Of a stretch of 64,000 bases of DNA, positions 13,501-24,324 are shown piece after piece. The stretch is from Phorcus lineatus (lineage: Eukaryota; Mollusca; Gastropoda; Trochida; Trochidae), in contig OV121092.1 of NCBI GenBank assembly GCA_921293015.1, forward strand, positions 44,725,064-44,789,063, written 5' to 3'. The notes under the pieces are model-generated. The model saw nothing but the letters and a program-made list of their open reading frames with translations. It was not told the origin of the DNA and did not search any database. Position 1 is the first letter of the stretch, and the number at the start of each line of letters is the position of its first letter. Position numbers and translations under genes: made by a program.

Positions 13501-16500
13501 TTGGCTGTACACAAGTGTATATGAAGAGAGACTAGATACACAACACGAAGATCTCCTGTTAGAATTGTTACGGACTTTAATTATTAATTTGAATTACGAG
13601 GATTTTCAATTTGCCTGACAGCTTACGATGTCAACGGTACTATGTAACAATATGCAAATCAAAATTTCATATATCACAAATGCATACCTTTCTATGATAT
13701 TTTTTTATTAATAATTGAAAAACCCAAAGGACAAAAACTTTCAAAAACTAAGAAATTTAACGTCACGAAGCAAAATTTAACGTCACGTGCATATGCTTAT
13801 TTTAACCAATAACGCGTTTATGGATATTGAAAGTTTGTTGTTGAAAGTTACACTATCTTACAAGGAAGCTTGTGTATTCTATATGACTCACATCTCCTGG
13901 TATTATGGAAGACAACAATGCGTGTTTAATCAAAATAACTACCTTGGAAACGTGTTGTTCTTTGGGTCACTTTCTTGTTCTTCAAAATATCTTGGAGGCT
14001 ATTTTCTACTTCTAAATATTTACACGACGGCTGACATATTGAACACGATTTAATAAAGATGGAATTCCTGTTCGTATTTACATCATTCCCTAGCTGCTAA
14101 CTTAACAAGGAAAGACGGTTTAGTCAATTGAATAGCTTTGATCAATATATTTGTCGTTGACAACTATTGAGAAAGCACGATTCATATCAATCGACCCACC
14201 TTTTTTTCTAAATCGGTATCATCGTGGGTGTTATGAGGGTGAATATCTACACCGACTAATAATCGTTTGATTAAATGCACCTAAAGCAACACGGGCGTGA
14301 GAATAAAGATTTTGTACATCATGATCCTTAATGTTTATTATCTTTATTTAGCGGAAATATTTGTCTCACAATTCCATGGCAAAGCATGTGTAAAATCCGT
14401 TGTCATGAGACTTATAATTTATAAAATAATTAGAATTGCATTTTAATATTCGTTGTACTGTAGTTGATTTTCAGTACTCATACCGACAGGCGCATATCAA
14501 GTCGCTTCTAAATACGCATACCATGAATATGTGCCTACTTACCTATCTTTAAAAGCACAATGTCAATCACTGGGTCATCGTAGATCACAGGTTTGTTATG
14601 CACTGCAGTTAATTCCGAAATATACTGCATTACATTAGTGTTGGTTTTGAATAAAGATGACTTGAATAACATAATTTTATCAAACGAGTACATTAATTTT
14701 TCTATTCTAGGGAACCAAGGGTCTCAATTCCAACACTAGTGATTGTTGTTACAGGACTCAAATACAAAAATCCATAATATTGCTAACAACTAGCCAATTC
14801 AATAAGAACCTCTCGGGTTAGCCTGAACTTACAACTTAGACAATGATACTACGATACAACCTTTTTGATCTTACCACCATTCGCGGTTAATTGCATGCTT
14901 AACCAGGGCAGTATCGCTAATAAACAACATATCTTACAGGTTGGCGCATTGTGAAATTACACCATTGTCATGCGCTTCAACTGCAACACAAAAATATTAT
15001 GTAAATCTACACATATTCAGTTCTACGTTTATGGTCTGAGCATGGTTAGGTATTTGAACATAATAACTTTCAGGTATTCTTAACACAGTTATGGTGTCTT
15101 CAGGGTAAGTGCACGCCCGTGAGAAAGGGTATATTAATTGTACATGTGTGTTTTGAGTGAATTTATACTGATTTGTTTTTCTGTATTCATTATGAGGAGT
15201 TATCACAGATAGATACGAGTTGAGACACTTTTGGTGGCAAGAGACTTAATCAAGATTGTGCCTCTGTTCACCCACCAAGAAATGGTCCTTGGATTATGAC
15301 CTTTACCGACAAATATGTCAGCTGGGGTTAGATCATGGTAAAATGATGGTAGTGTCTTCAGAATGCTCTATAATATGGACATGTGCTCCTTATAACTATT
15401 AACATTTTTATGACAGTTTGACCTTGAATATGACCAACTATGAGGGAGAAAGAGCCAGGATTTATATCACAGTTTCACCCGTGGATGATGGGGAGCAACC
15501 GTTCAGAAATTTCTTCTGATGTCATCAAATGGGCAAGGATTGTGTTGTATGATTCACATATGTCAATATTCTTAAATGTCTTTATTTTATAGAGATGTTC
15601 TGTTTTGTAAGTCAGCATCACAAAGCTTATCAGTTCAAGGACAATAAGGACGTTTTTCCAATTGTGATTTTTATCAAAAACAGGACAATGGCCAGCCAAT
15701 TACTCAAACGTTAATTTGGAAACTTATTTACAGCAGAAAAAACTACAAATGTTCGGTATTGTTTAGTAGGTCTTTCGAATACTAAACAAGTAATGTTTTA
15801 CTTCCTAACAAGTATACGCCCTTTTCGATTATCACTGAAAACAATAAAATAACATTTTGGCATTCTGATTACACCTTACACCTTACACCAAAATCCAACT
15901 CATCAGCAACGTATGTACACGTGTTATCATGTAAAACTAAAAGGATTTTGAGGTCCCTTGCAAAAGTTTTAATAGGAATATGTACAAATAACTTGCTTCG
16001 CACACTTGTTCTAATCAATATTTTTAATGTAAAATGTAACAACATTGAATGCATATGTACCAAATATCGTACTCTGGGCCATATGGCTTTCAAATACAAG
16101 AATAAACTCTCTTTATCTAGTTCTCATTGACAGCTTTACCTATAAACTGTATAACTCATAATGGCACAGTTTCAAATGTATTTGTTTCTTGGATTATTTA
16201 CATATATTGTTTGATATTCAACTATTTTATTGGTCGGTGAGAAATTAGAAATATGTGCCTGGAATTTCCAAAAAAAGTCTCTTATTATATGACTTAAAAA
16301 AAAACCAAAAATAAAAGAAATTCTAAATAAACAACATAAACTAGTCTTACTATTTCAGAAACTCTGCAGAAAAAACACATGTCTTTAGCCCCGGTTACAA
16401 GAACCAATACACACGCTCAACTCTAATCCAGCGTTAATTGGTGGATGTGAGGAGATGTGGGTTAGATGAACTTTGAAATTGCTAAAATTTTGGAATAATG

Positions 16501-19385
16501 ATTTACTGTGCACAATGGAATTACAGTTGGTGTGTATTTTAGAAATGACAAGGATCTGCTTTTGACGTTACGCTTTTCTTATAACACAGCTTAACGTAAA
16601 AACAGAGCCTTGGGCTTTGCAGCTCATCAAGTGCTTCATTGTTTGTTATGGCTAAGGTAAAAGACTTCCAATAATTACACATTAGTTATTTATTGAGTTT
16701 TGTCTTTGACAGAATCACCGCTACAATGCCTTTGAGATGTGACGAGACATTGAGCGCTACAATTTTGACTCAAACAAACATCGAAGTCATAATGAAAGTA
16801 TTTAACAGACAATACAGTTTCCAAGATACTGTTCTGCTGCGCGACGATTGGGATGCTGTAGCCGTGTAGATCCAGATGTGAATTACGTACATGCCTGTAT
16901 GAAAGGACTGAATACTGTTTCTATGGTTTCCTATGTCAGTCATTAACTGGACACTACAGAGACGAACTACGATTAAAGTTTCTGTTATTTCGTACAGTTC
17001 CGTGTAAAACTAAAATACTTTTACGACATGTTGACAAGACTTAATCCGTACGGATAAAATAGTGTTATTCATTTTAGCGTTTATTAAAACCGTTTTGGAA
17101 AATCAATAAAACAGCTCGAACATATTATACCCGATATGATAGTCATTTCGGCTATCAGTTTTTTCTAATTAGTAACAGATTCTAATTAATTATAAAAATA
17201 GTTCAGATCTGTCTATTGTTTTGTAAGCTGCTTCTTTTCTAGGAATAACCTCTTAACCTCCTTTTATAACAATAATTCACCATCTAAAGTAATAACAGAA
17301 TAATTCTGCAGACAAAAAACATATCAAGCCAAAAATATACGTGTATGTTCAAAACTTCACGTTAAATGTAATAAGAGATATCAGGGTCAAAATCCTCAGA
17401 GAATATGTACCCGTTTGTTCGCATATGAGCTGTTCTTCAACATCAACACTTTCAACATGTGTTGGCTCGACAATCGTGGACTGCGTTACAAAATTGTCAA
17501 CCAAACTTGCCCATACTTGTTCTGTATGAAACGACTCATATACTGAGTGAGGCCTTGTATTGGGACCACGTGGTTACACGAGTGTGTTCAAAAGACGAAC
17601 GCTGCAAAGAATGATTTACCCCTTTTGTTGTTGAAGGGGCACACATTACACGAATTCGTATTGATCAACTCTTGCAGTATACAGCTGCTTTAAATAGGTA
17701 TGGGTATAAGTTTAAATAATCTCCACCCTATAAGTAATCTTTCTTCAGTTCTCCGAACACTTTACGTTTGTATTTCATTATAGTATTAATGATATATCTT
17801 AATACAACGTACATCGAAATTAATTTGGTGCAGTTTGCCCCCGGCTTCCACAGTGCAGCGCCAGTTCGTTGCGTTGGTGTGTCCTTATAATGCTTGTGTC
17901 AAGAAGGGAAGCAACAACTCCAATCTTTTGATGTGAAGAACCCTGGTCTTCCGGATGATGACCGGACACTCTGACAACTGGACTACTGAATTGATGGCTT
18001 TAAGCATTAAATTGCCTCAGAGCCTCAGATGAACACTTTTTCTTTACCTGTGCTCGTACAGATTATGATTTATATGTCTGGTTATCCTGTACGAGGGAGA
18101 CTGTGCCCTTTTGTAGCACTTTATGATTATATTATGGTTTAAAAAATTGAGAAAGCCAGATATTCTTACTCGATGACACGTTGGCATTACTAGAGATCTT
18201 CATTGAACTCGTTAGGGTTTGTTAAGGCTGATTTTATGAGACGATCAGAGAAGATGGTGATGAGCTGTATGTTATGATTAATTCTCAGTTATGAATCATA
18301 TTTTACTAGAATTTGTAAGTCAAAAGGAATAATTAACATCATATTGTTGAATGTTTGACAAACATTCTAAAAGATAGTTAATGATTTTATAAAGGGCCTA
18401 TACGTGAATGTGCCTACAGCGTAACGAAATATTACATATGCTATGCCGTTTATGTGGTCATGTATTGTGATTTTGCGTATTATTAAGATTTGGTGATGAT
18501 TATATACTTGTCACAGATGATCTTACATTATGATGACTTTCAAACTGTTATAACATAGAAATGATATAGAGTTTCCTCATATATGTATATACATCAAGCA
18601 TATGAGTTCTTGAAAATGAATTTCGATATGGATAATTACATGGAATTAAATATAAGTTCTATGTTCGGTAGACTTGAAATAGCAACTAGTCATTAAGGCT
18701 TAGACACAGACTATTACCAACGTGTATCATATTTTGTTGAGAAAAAGGACAAATAATTTGTTTAGAAAATGACACATCGGTATTAATGAAAACATTAAAC
18801 CTTAAACAAAGGACTGGAAAAAAGTATGTTGTGTCAATGACGTATTAATGAATAAAATCAATAATTATTGCCTTCTCTTTATTGGTACACGTTAAATCAA
18901 CGAAGTTATCTTTTCTCGGTAGTGAAGTTTATTCCAATACGGAAAAAAGAAAATGTAAACATTATTGAAATGTTCGTAATAAGAATTTTGAAATCATAAT
19001 TCAAAGAAAAAAGTATTTTACGTCTTTCCAATACTCACTACATATCTTACACATCTTACAATCCACTCAAATGGTTTTGATAAATATACCAAATCTATCA
19101 TTCTATCAACATGATTTAACGTGCTAAAAGAACGAAGCTGGATATTTTGCATTTATTGACTGAGAGTATCTTTTTTAATTTTTGGGGATGATCTGTCAAA
19201 ATAACATAAATCACACAACAAACGAAATTATGCAAACTCGTCTTACCTGTTGGAAGAGGATCAGGCCCAAGACACGTCTCTACGTAATCGTAATCCTCAT
19301 AGATCACATCCAGACTGATATTGGTGGAGCGGTACGTATCCTGCCCTGTCATCTTCAAGCTACAGAGTATGATCAGCGATGTCAA
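1349..19385 (-). CDS. Secretin-like (class B) G-protein-coupled receptor, 12 mapped coding exons, 5' end incomplete
   Basis: Exons, 5' to 3': 19385-19247, 7396-7298, 6927-6812, 5433-5336, 4925-4799, 4493-4425, 4356-4200, 3842-3712, 3527-3442, 2962-2824, 2340-2299 and 1513-1349. All introns are GT/AG, phases match at each junction, and the exons sum to 1368 nt (455 codons plus stop). The product is a plasma-membrane peptide-hormone receptor expected to signal through G proteins. The ectodomain has the family's six cysteines (composite residues 38, 50, 59, 73, 89, 105), CP..DG..CW, and G.W.GNWTDYSAC, with sequons at N22, N66, N77 and N98. TM1 to TM7 span roughly residues 125-400. C220 (WLCK, TM3) and C290 (KCW, loop 2) form the usual disulfide pair. 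The tail after TM7 is only about 54 residues. The ligand subtype cannot be assigned from sequence alone. The exon with the initiator Met is not mapped. Confidence 0.93.
2299..2340 (-). CDS. GPCR exon: TM7, 42 nt
   Basis: The acceptor tcgatttccag and donor GTAAGA bound a 14-codon exon: GIFVTVLYCFMNTE. With the preceding Q it forms the class B TM7 motif QG.FV..LYCF.N.E. Too short to be found by ORF length, but unmistakable by motif and in phase 0 on both sides. Confidence 0.95.
2824..2962 (-). CDS. GPCR exon: TM6 to start of TM7
   Basis: The acceptor is tattcacacag and the donor GTATAT. The exon encodes RKAIKATVVLFPLLGITNCL (TM6, with the conserved KAT...PLLGI), a loop with KPTEEKKILM, and YRVTNAILPPCQ. 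In most family members the residues before the Q of TM7 include Ser; here the sequence is PPCQ, an unusual substitution that puts two prolines and a cysteine next to the conserved QG. Confidence 0.95.
3442..3527 (-). CDS. GPCR exon: TM5 and intracellular loop 3
   Basis: The acceptor caatttcag and donor GTAAGT bound an 86-nt exon. It encodes INLSFLINIIRVLITKLRAH and then NTIESRRI. This is the typical class B N..FLINI.RVL..KLR of cytoplasmic TM5 and loop 3, a G-protein contact region. Confidence 0.95.
3712..3842 (-). CDS. GPCR exon: TM4, extracellular loop 2, start of TM5
   Basis: The acceptor is ttctcttacag and the donor GTAAAT. The exon completes GWGV and encodes IPALITAAWAIFTHFF, then EEKCWNGSS, with the loop-2 Cys-Trp pair that bonds to the TM3 cysteine, and the start of TM5. 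The reading frame runs on past the donor as an open shadow to about 3556, but only the spliced version rejoins TM5. Confidence 0.93.
4200..4356 (-). CDS. GPCR exon: TM3, intracellular loop 2, start of TM4
   Basis: The acceptor ccgttacag and donor GTAAGT bound a 157-nt exon. It encodes DWLCKVFVALRWYS, then FSWMLVEGIFLHNRLVV and APFKLFYFIGWG. The conserved TM3 cysteine, the WMLVEG..LH motif of class B TM3 and the GWG opening TM4 are all intact. Confidence 0.97.
4425..4493 (-). CDS. GPCR exon: extracellular loop 1 region, 69 nt
   Basis: A short phase-0 exon between tttatcag and the donor GTATTT. It encodes EFVFSNILFATCILITPLLT then DVT. The 23 codons keep frame with both neighbours and sit between TM2 and the conserved WLCK of TM3. 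The GTATTT donor is weaker than the others in the gene. A neighbouring out-of-frame alternative would break the downstream frame. Confidence 0.82.
4799..4925 (-). CDS. GPCR exon: intracellular loop 1 and TM2
   Basis: The acceptor is ttttgcttcag and the donor GTAAGT. The exon encodes SLQCSRIFIHKNLVVAFIF, the class B hallmark R.L.C.R..IH.NL around loop 1, followed by TM2 and the start of extracellular loop 1 (EPYVSKRQNTYRDV). Confidence 0.95.
5336..5433 (-). CDS. GPCR exon: transmembrane helix 1
   Basis: The acceptor gatacatttcag and donor GTAAGT bound a 98-nt exon. It encodes IHLAKVLIDVYYAGSIISLT and a following hydrophobic run ending FCYFR. This is TM1 up to the start of intracellular loop 1. 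The exon ends in phase 2 (AG) and is completed by the G that opens the next exon. Confidence 0.93.
5532..5560. repeat. (TA)n microsatellite in GPCR intron
   Basis: About twelve TA units within the intron between the TM1 exon and the second ectodomain exon. Confidence 0.9.
6100..6610. repeat. Degenerate tandem repeat, 130-145 bp period, about four units
   Basis: The phrase agtgattaaatgtgt (or variants) recurs at about 6133, 6263, 6408 and 6542. Each is followed 20-30 bases later by ttagtgtctaagtt-like sequence. It lies in the intron between the exons at 5433 and 6812. Confidence 0.7.
6812..6927 (-). CDS. GPCR exon: hormone-binding domain, second half
   Basis: The acceptor is gtacacag and the donor GTAAGG. 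The exon encodes NPGKSHRTCLPNGDWKGNWT followed by DYSACIPTQYNDDLQEDD. Cysteines 5 and 6 and the G.W.G..DYS.C signature of the HormR domain are present. The acidic stretch at the end is the linker into TM1. Confidence 0.95.
7012..7157. mobile_element. Pogo/Tigger-type MITE, 146 bp, TA target site
   Basis: The ends are CAGTGGAATCTGTCTA and its inverted counterpart TAGACAGATTCCACTG, with TA dinucleotides immediately outside (7010-7011 and 7158-7159). This is the hallmark of the Tc1/mariner superfamily, and the CAGTGGAA terminus resembles pogo/Tigger elements. The internal sequence has no coding potential. It sits in a GPCR intron. Confidence 0.85.
7298..7396 (-). CDS. GPCR exon: hormone-binding domain, first half
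   Basis: The acceptor gttgtacag precedes the exon and the donor GTACAA follows it; both ends are phase 1. It encodes IFCPPIHDGIQCWGATPGNT and then SSCPFNNGS. This carries cysteines 2 to 4 of the class B ectodomain, the conserved D..CW signature, and two N-glycosylation sequons (NTT and NGS). Confidence 0.93.
11866..12068. mobile_element. Foldback element, 203 bp
   Basis: Inverted arms run from aaaattagaaag inward and are nearly perfect over about 45 bp around AAGTTTGTCAAATAC...GATGTTTATCTCATC and its complement, with a short loop near 11960-11985. The outer 40 bp of the arms are more diverged. No coding sequence is present; the open frame across it is an artefact. Confidence 0.85.
12150..12218. 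repeat. Tandem pair of palindromic units
   Basis: Two consecutive copies of about 33 bp, each containing GTGACGATATATTATATC, a sequence nearly equal to its own complement. Each unit can form a small hairpin. Confidence 0.8.
15890..16110 (+). mobile_element. Possible LINE 3' tail
   Basis: The end, ctctgggccatatggctttc followed by aaatacaagaataaact, resembles the 3' end of the LINE fragment at 31470-31850 (ggccatgtggcctcaaatac). The upstream open frame has no motif I can name. Confidence 0.3.
19247..19385 (-). CDS. GPCR exon: signal-peptide remainder and ectodomain N-terminus
   Basis: The reading begins LTSLIILCSLKMTGQD, a hydrophobic stretch that fits the h-region of a signal peptide, and ends CLGPDPLPTG before the donor GTAAGA. 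An AG acceptor (tgtcag) precedes the TTG codon and an in-frame TAG lies seven codons upstream of it, so the initiator Met probably sits in an earlier exon. The alternative is a start at the Met of residue 12, which would remove the signal peptide. The exon ends in phase 1 and joins exactly to the exon at 7396, giving C-x11-C before the CP motif. It contains the first ectodomain cysteine and an N-I-S sequon. Confidence 0.8.
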
Positions 19386-21765
19386 CTGACAGTGGCTAGG
19401 TTTAATCTAGTATCGTATAAATCCCCCAGCCTTTATGTAGACACTTCGGGAAAGATCACATGCCTTGGCATACAGGAACTAAAGACTATCATAGGATTTT
19501 TCGACGTCAGATAAGGGTCATTAGAGTCAACATTTCGGTAAATCGCTCAAAAACTGTACGTTGTTTGTGTAAACATCAGTCAGGATCACGTTCATGAAAA
19601 CACTAACAATCTAATTTGTAGCTTCTTGAAAATCGTATAAATTGTTATAAACGTGAAGCTTAAGACAGAATCCGGAGATTTCTTCTTAATTATCCGATAT
19701 CATAGCCAAATATACCTTGTCTCCTGAATAGTTTAGAATCTCAAAGCCATTTATACATTCATTTGTAATTACACTTATCTTTAAGGAAGTAGGTCGTCCA
19801 AATCAATTACCTGATTAATTTAGAGTCTTTAAAAATGCATTATTCTCAAAACACTTAAAATTCTTACGGGACAGAAACTCCAGAAATCACACGTATCAAT
19901 TAAATGTATCTACCCTGCCAAAACCCTTCAGGTCAAAATGGCTTTACCAGAAATCACAATGTATGATTGAGAAATAACCAGGCGAATATCCAGAGATGAC
20001 ATAGATAACCTCTGCTTATTAAACATCAAACATCCTGTGGGGGTGCGGCTATGGTCAAGAAATCAAAAGTACTTTCAAGAAATCCCGAAATCACGTGTAA
20101 TGTTATGAAATCACAATAGCTGCAAATAATCATAAAAACTCGCCTTGATGCTTACACGTAATCAACTCTAGAAAGTACACAGTTCACCGCATGTATTTTC
20201 CATCCCAGTCCAGAAGCGAGTTGTCGAGGTAGAATTTAAGACCAATTCGTCTTATTATGACAGGCTGGAAGGTAGAAGGATGCTGATGTCAGTTCCGGAC
20301 AGTGCTTGTTCAAACTTCCCCGTCAGCACAAACAACACATCCGTGAAGCATCCACTACTTAGGCGATCAATGAAGTCAGGCCCAATTTCCTCTTCCCCCA
20401 GCCGTGCAGTCTATAAGAAGGACCTCTGCAACGTAGAAAGGATACTTCAATAAATCCTAGAGGAGCAAATCTGTGAAACAGTGCCAAGAAAATTAATCAC
20501 ATAATTGATATTTTCAAAGGGATATTTATCAGATATTGCCAGTGGCACACCTTAAGAGAACCTAACATTTTACAGGAATCATAAAAGATAACGTCTAATG
20601 TGCCTTTATAGTCCCGTGTAAAAATGCATGATATTCATGAATTTCTGACATCAGACATAAAACTTGTAACTGAAGTGAACGCCACTGTTTCAAATATAGA
20701 ATTCATGCTAGCATTCCTGGTTGTTCTCGGAGATTTTACCTGTCAGTAACAGATATTGTGATCACAACAATGGCACATGTTCCGAAATATTTAATATAAG
20801 AATATAACTCCACAACCTTTAAGTGACTGCCTAGTAAAATAGGGGCAGTGACACACTGTGTCGGACATATTGTAACTAATAAGGATTCATAAAATGGCCC
20901 TCTCCATTCTAGACTATTAAAAACATGTTAAAAACTCCAATAATTACCCAAAGGTAACTGACATTAAAATCGTTAGTAACCATAGCATTACCATGTTAAC
21001 TCCCTATTGACTCGCTTCTCAACGGCTCTGTAAATTGGTAGAAGAAATTCAGCCACTATTGTTAGAAGGTAATACCTTTCCTTTAAACGTCAGACGGATC
21101 CATAATACTCATTCATTCACTACATGTGTCAATAACGTGGAGGATTTCCACATAGATGAACACTGTAGTATCGTTGAGAACACAGTGCTTAGTTGTGTTC
21201 GGTTCATTCACACCATCAACTCCTAGCTGGCATGATTGATGTGCCTATCTGGCTATAATTTATCTTCATGACATGATAAACAAATTGATTAGAAAAACGA
21301 AGTCGTTGTTCGAAAGTTATTACCTTCAGATTATAAGAAGACCCAATTAAATTACATCACAGCGTATTACTGCATTCACTGCTTGATTTCAAATACTAAT
21401 CTCTTTAAAACAAAGCTATTTCCAGCTTACTTGATCTCGAGTGATTTGAGTGGCCTCAAACAAAAGAGATCTTCTAATTGTAATTAAGCCAAAACGTATC
21501 TATTAAACATCCATCTTTACAGCAAAATGTAATGTTACAATTTATTACTCGCCCGTGTAAGATACTGCAGTGTAATATTTATACGGCGATATTAAACTAG
21601 TGTAATACCGCTTCACGTATGATGTCATATAATATTAGCATCGCCGTCGGTAGCTGAAATGTTTTGTTCAGTAGACTTTCGGTTATCATGCTCGATTAAT
21701 GAGGTTAAATTATTTTACAGAATACTAAACTTTTTCAATTTAATACTAATTTTATTAAATTCGTT
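19386..21765. other. Region upstream of the first mapped GPCR exon
   Basis: Apart from the coding-like block at 20170-20455, no exon, RNA gene or element is recognised. The missing 5' exon of the receptor may lie here or further right. Confidence 0.5.
20170..20455. other. Unidentified coding-like block, open on both strands
   Basis: The plus strand is open from a TAG near 20170 to a TAA near 20453 (about 92 codons; first Met near 20277), and includes KRVVEVEFKTNSSYYDRLEG. On the minus strand a 51-codon frame follows a possible acceptor (tccttcttatag): GEEEIGPDFIDRLSSGCFTD onward to SSLS and a double stop. Base composition is richer in G+C than the surroundings. The minus reading looks more protein-like to me. 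It could be a terminal exon of a host gene or part of a repeat. No family recognised. Confidence 0.3.
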
Positions 21766-21767
21766 AC

Positions 21768-22074
21768 ATCTCTCGCTCCTTCCTATACCCTGATCTCTTT
21801 CAAGCTAAAAACCTCGTACTGCTGGATCGGCATGATAATCATGGCTTAGTTAACCTGTTATTATTTCAGCCAATGGAATGTCTTTAAGCAAGGAGCCCGA
21901 AGCTGCTGTCTTGAAACTTAACGGATTTTCCATCCGGGTTGTGCCGCTGTTGCTGAATGCGAGTCCTCTCATTGGCAGGTTCGAAAGCTAGCGATACGAG
22001 GCTTTTTGCTTGAAGGAGATCAGGGTATATGGAAGGAGTGAGAGCGGATTCATTTACGCTGATTAAGCAGGATG
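21768..22074. mobile_element. Mutator-type MITE, most complete copy
   Basis: Terminal inverted sequences of about 50 bp: CTCTCGCTCCTTCCTATACC at the left, and its complement near the right end, followed by agcggattcatttacgctga and caggatg. The left end lacks about 28 bp present at the right. The interior is contiguous through gttaacctgttatt, the point that is split by extra DNA in the copy at 48229-49727. Assignment to Mutator-like elements rests on the 9-bp target duplication of a related copy at 44621. Confidence 0.8.
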
Positions 22075-22389
22075 CTCCTCTGCAGGTTTTTTTCTAAATA
22101 GGCGTATAATAATAGTTTCGTTGTAAGAATCCACATAAGCAAAATAATCCTCTCAATAGGAACGTGCACGGAGTAGCCCCTATCACTAAAACAGTCATTA
22201 TTCCATACTTCATAATTATCATCATGATGCGTGCATTACTTGAAACGTTTGTTTATTACAACTTAATTGGAAGTAAACTCGTCTTCCTTCTAAGGAGAAA
22301 CTGAACAATAAGGATAATTTCGTTTGTGTTCCAATAGTAAAAATACAAAGATTCTCAAATGGAGTACAATAATGCTGTTTACAAAAGGT

Positions 22390-22512
22390 TAACGATCTTG
22401 CGTAGTAAACTTTGATATAACACATAATCAACTCACTTTCTAATGTTCTTTATTAAAGGATAACGATCTTGCGTAGTGAACTTTGATATAACACATAACT
22501 CACTTTCTAACT
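22390..22512. repeat. Direct duplication, 70-bp period
   Basis: The segment aacgatcttgcgtagt...ctttgatataacacataa...ctcactttctaa occurs at about 22390 and again at about 22460 with few changes. Confidence 0.85.
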
Positions 22513-22647
22513 CTCCTGCTTTTAAATGTGTGCACCTCTTATTAAGTCGATTACTCACTAAATCATGAGCGGTCACTGCCTACTTTACTAACGCATCCAG
22601 CAATCTACTGATCACAACTGTTCGTCACTTAACATGAATATAGAATA

Positions 22648-22934
22648 GCAGGGGCGGGATAGCAGTGGTTAGCGTGTTCGGCTTAGGATCAGATGTGGTT
22701 CGAATCTAGCTAGGGGCTCGGCAACATTGTCTACAGTAGAGAACTGATCTACATACAGTGAGGTTTGGGTACAATGCTACATTGATTTCAGCGCAGTATC
22801 ACCCATGGTTCGTTACTTCAAGCAGATGCTCGCAGGTTTCACCGCAATGCAAATCCAAAATGGTGTTGCGGGCTTTCTCCCTGCCATAATACTAGCAGCC
22901 GTACTAGAGGCCATAATCTAAACTCACCTAACCT
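22648..22934 (+). mobile_element. tRNA-derived SINE (family 1) with A and B boxes
   Basis: The head retains pol III promoter elements: an A-box-like TAGCAGTGGTT at 22660-22670 and a B box GGTTCGAATCT at 22697-22707. The body matches the copies at 87-346 and 62871-63133. Perfect 10-bp direct repeats atatagaata flank it at 22638-22647 and 22935-22944. This is the only copy here with both promoter boxes. Confidence 0.9.
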
Positions 22935-22944
22935 ATATAGAATA

Positions 22945-24315
22945 TTCATTACACGACTCAACTTACCTTCACATCAGCGACGGATGTTCTTTAACAGATT
23001 ACACAACAGTCTACTCTCCAAAACTAGGATGGAGAAGAATGATTTGTCGTATCGGTAAATTACTTCCCCTGCTTATATGTCACTCTGTCGCGAATCCGTA
23101 TCAGCGCTCTTCTCGAGAATGCCTTTCAACAGCACAGAACAAAGAATGGCTTCTTCCATTGTGATTCAGTAACACGGGGATAAAGGCTACAAGTAGCCGC
23201 AAAGACAATACACGAGACAGCTAATACATGAGACGGCAGGCATTGATGTTCACTATGATGTATACGCTCTTTTAACTGAAATTGCAATGATTTCTTATAC
23301 TACTTTCGCAAAAGTTTAAAGCTTTATAGAATAGGTTTTAAAAGACACTGAACTAAACACAATTATTTACGGACTTCGGATTTTTTTTGGAATCGCAACT
23401 CATGAAATCAGACTCAACCGCTAAAGATGTTCACATGTTATGAGTTACTATCTTACTATATTCATTCCTGTTTATGTACACTCCCTGACAAACCATTGAC
23501 CTTTGTCGAAAGTGTCTGGAATATTTTGCGTAAAAAAGCAGATTATGTTTTTTTATATCAAAGACGTTATGGTTAACAGTTCAGTACATAGCATATTCCT
23601 AGCACCTTGGTCCACAGACGACATGCTATCTCTAAAACCGCGACCACATGTGGCTGTTATCACACTACTGCTTCTAAGACTAATCAACCTTACAATGAAT
23701 TAGTAATTTTGCGAAACTAAAGCAAGGTTCTGCTTGATCGACAATATTGGTCTTTCTTCTCACAATTGTTTCAAAAATTATTTCAACTTACAATAGAAAT
23801 TTTAAATGTCAGTGCATTCATTGATTCATTCAGCAAATAAGGGGTCGTACTCATAACTCGTAAGGTCGGAAATTGCAGTTGTTCGACACCTGATGTTTCT
23901 AAATATAACTTCTATATGTGGAACCCGTCTGGTCCTTGCTTCCAGATAGAATTTAGCGCTTGAAATGATTTTGCTCTTACGATTAAAAATAAATGAGGTT
24001 ACCTCACATTGACTCAAGTTTTTTGCAATGTTAACCTTATGAGATATACTCTTATCTATGTCAAACCAAAACACACGATTACACTGACATCGCTTTGAAA
24101 GCATATTTTGATTCAAGCAACAATGTTCCATAAAAACTTCTACTTATGTGGTGTTTTGCTCTGTTCTTTTACAATGATACGTATACAGAAGTGTACTCTA
24201 GACAAACAAACTATAGACAATGAACTGAAACATTGACCAGTCTGAAAGCTAAATTACATTTCATAATAAGACTTTGTATCTCTAGTTTATATCTGTATGA
24301 AAATATATTACAACA
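22945..24315. other. Interval without recognised genes
   Basis: A minus-strand donor-like site (AAG followed by gtaagttgag near 22975) is preceded by a transcribed-looking stretch of about 70 bases, but no frame with a Met leads into it. It could be a 5' untranslated exon of the receptor. Otherwise nothing is seen. Confidence 0.3.
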
Positions 24316-24324
24316 CTTCTTATG

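Larger units (their letters stand above)
7397..19246 (-). other. 11.85-kb GPCR intron, no coding sequence recognised
   Basis: Exons on both sides join in matching phase, so no exon is required here. Open frames inside are short and unrecognised. Contents I can name are the foldback element at 11866-12068, the palindromic tandem at 12150-12218 and a possible LINE 3' tail near 15890-16110. The remainder is AT-rich unique-looking sequence. Confidence 0.7.

Noticed and set aside
17830..18010. Possible coding exon on the minus strand
   Set aside because: A 40-codon stretch reads plausibly but lacks splice sites and any recognised motif.
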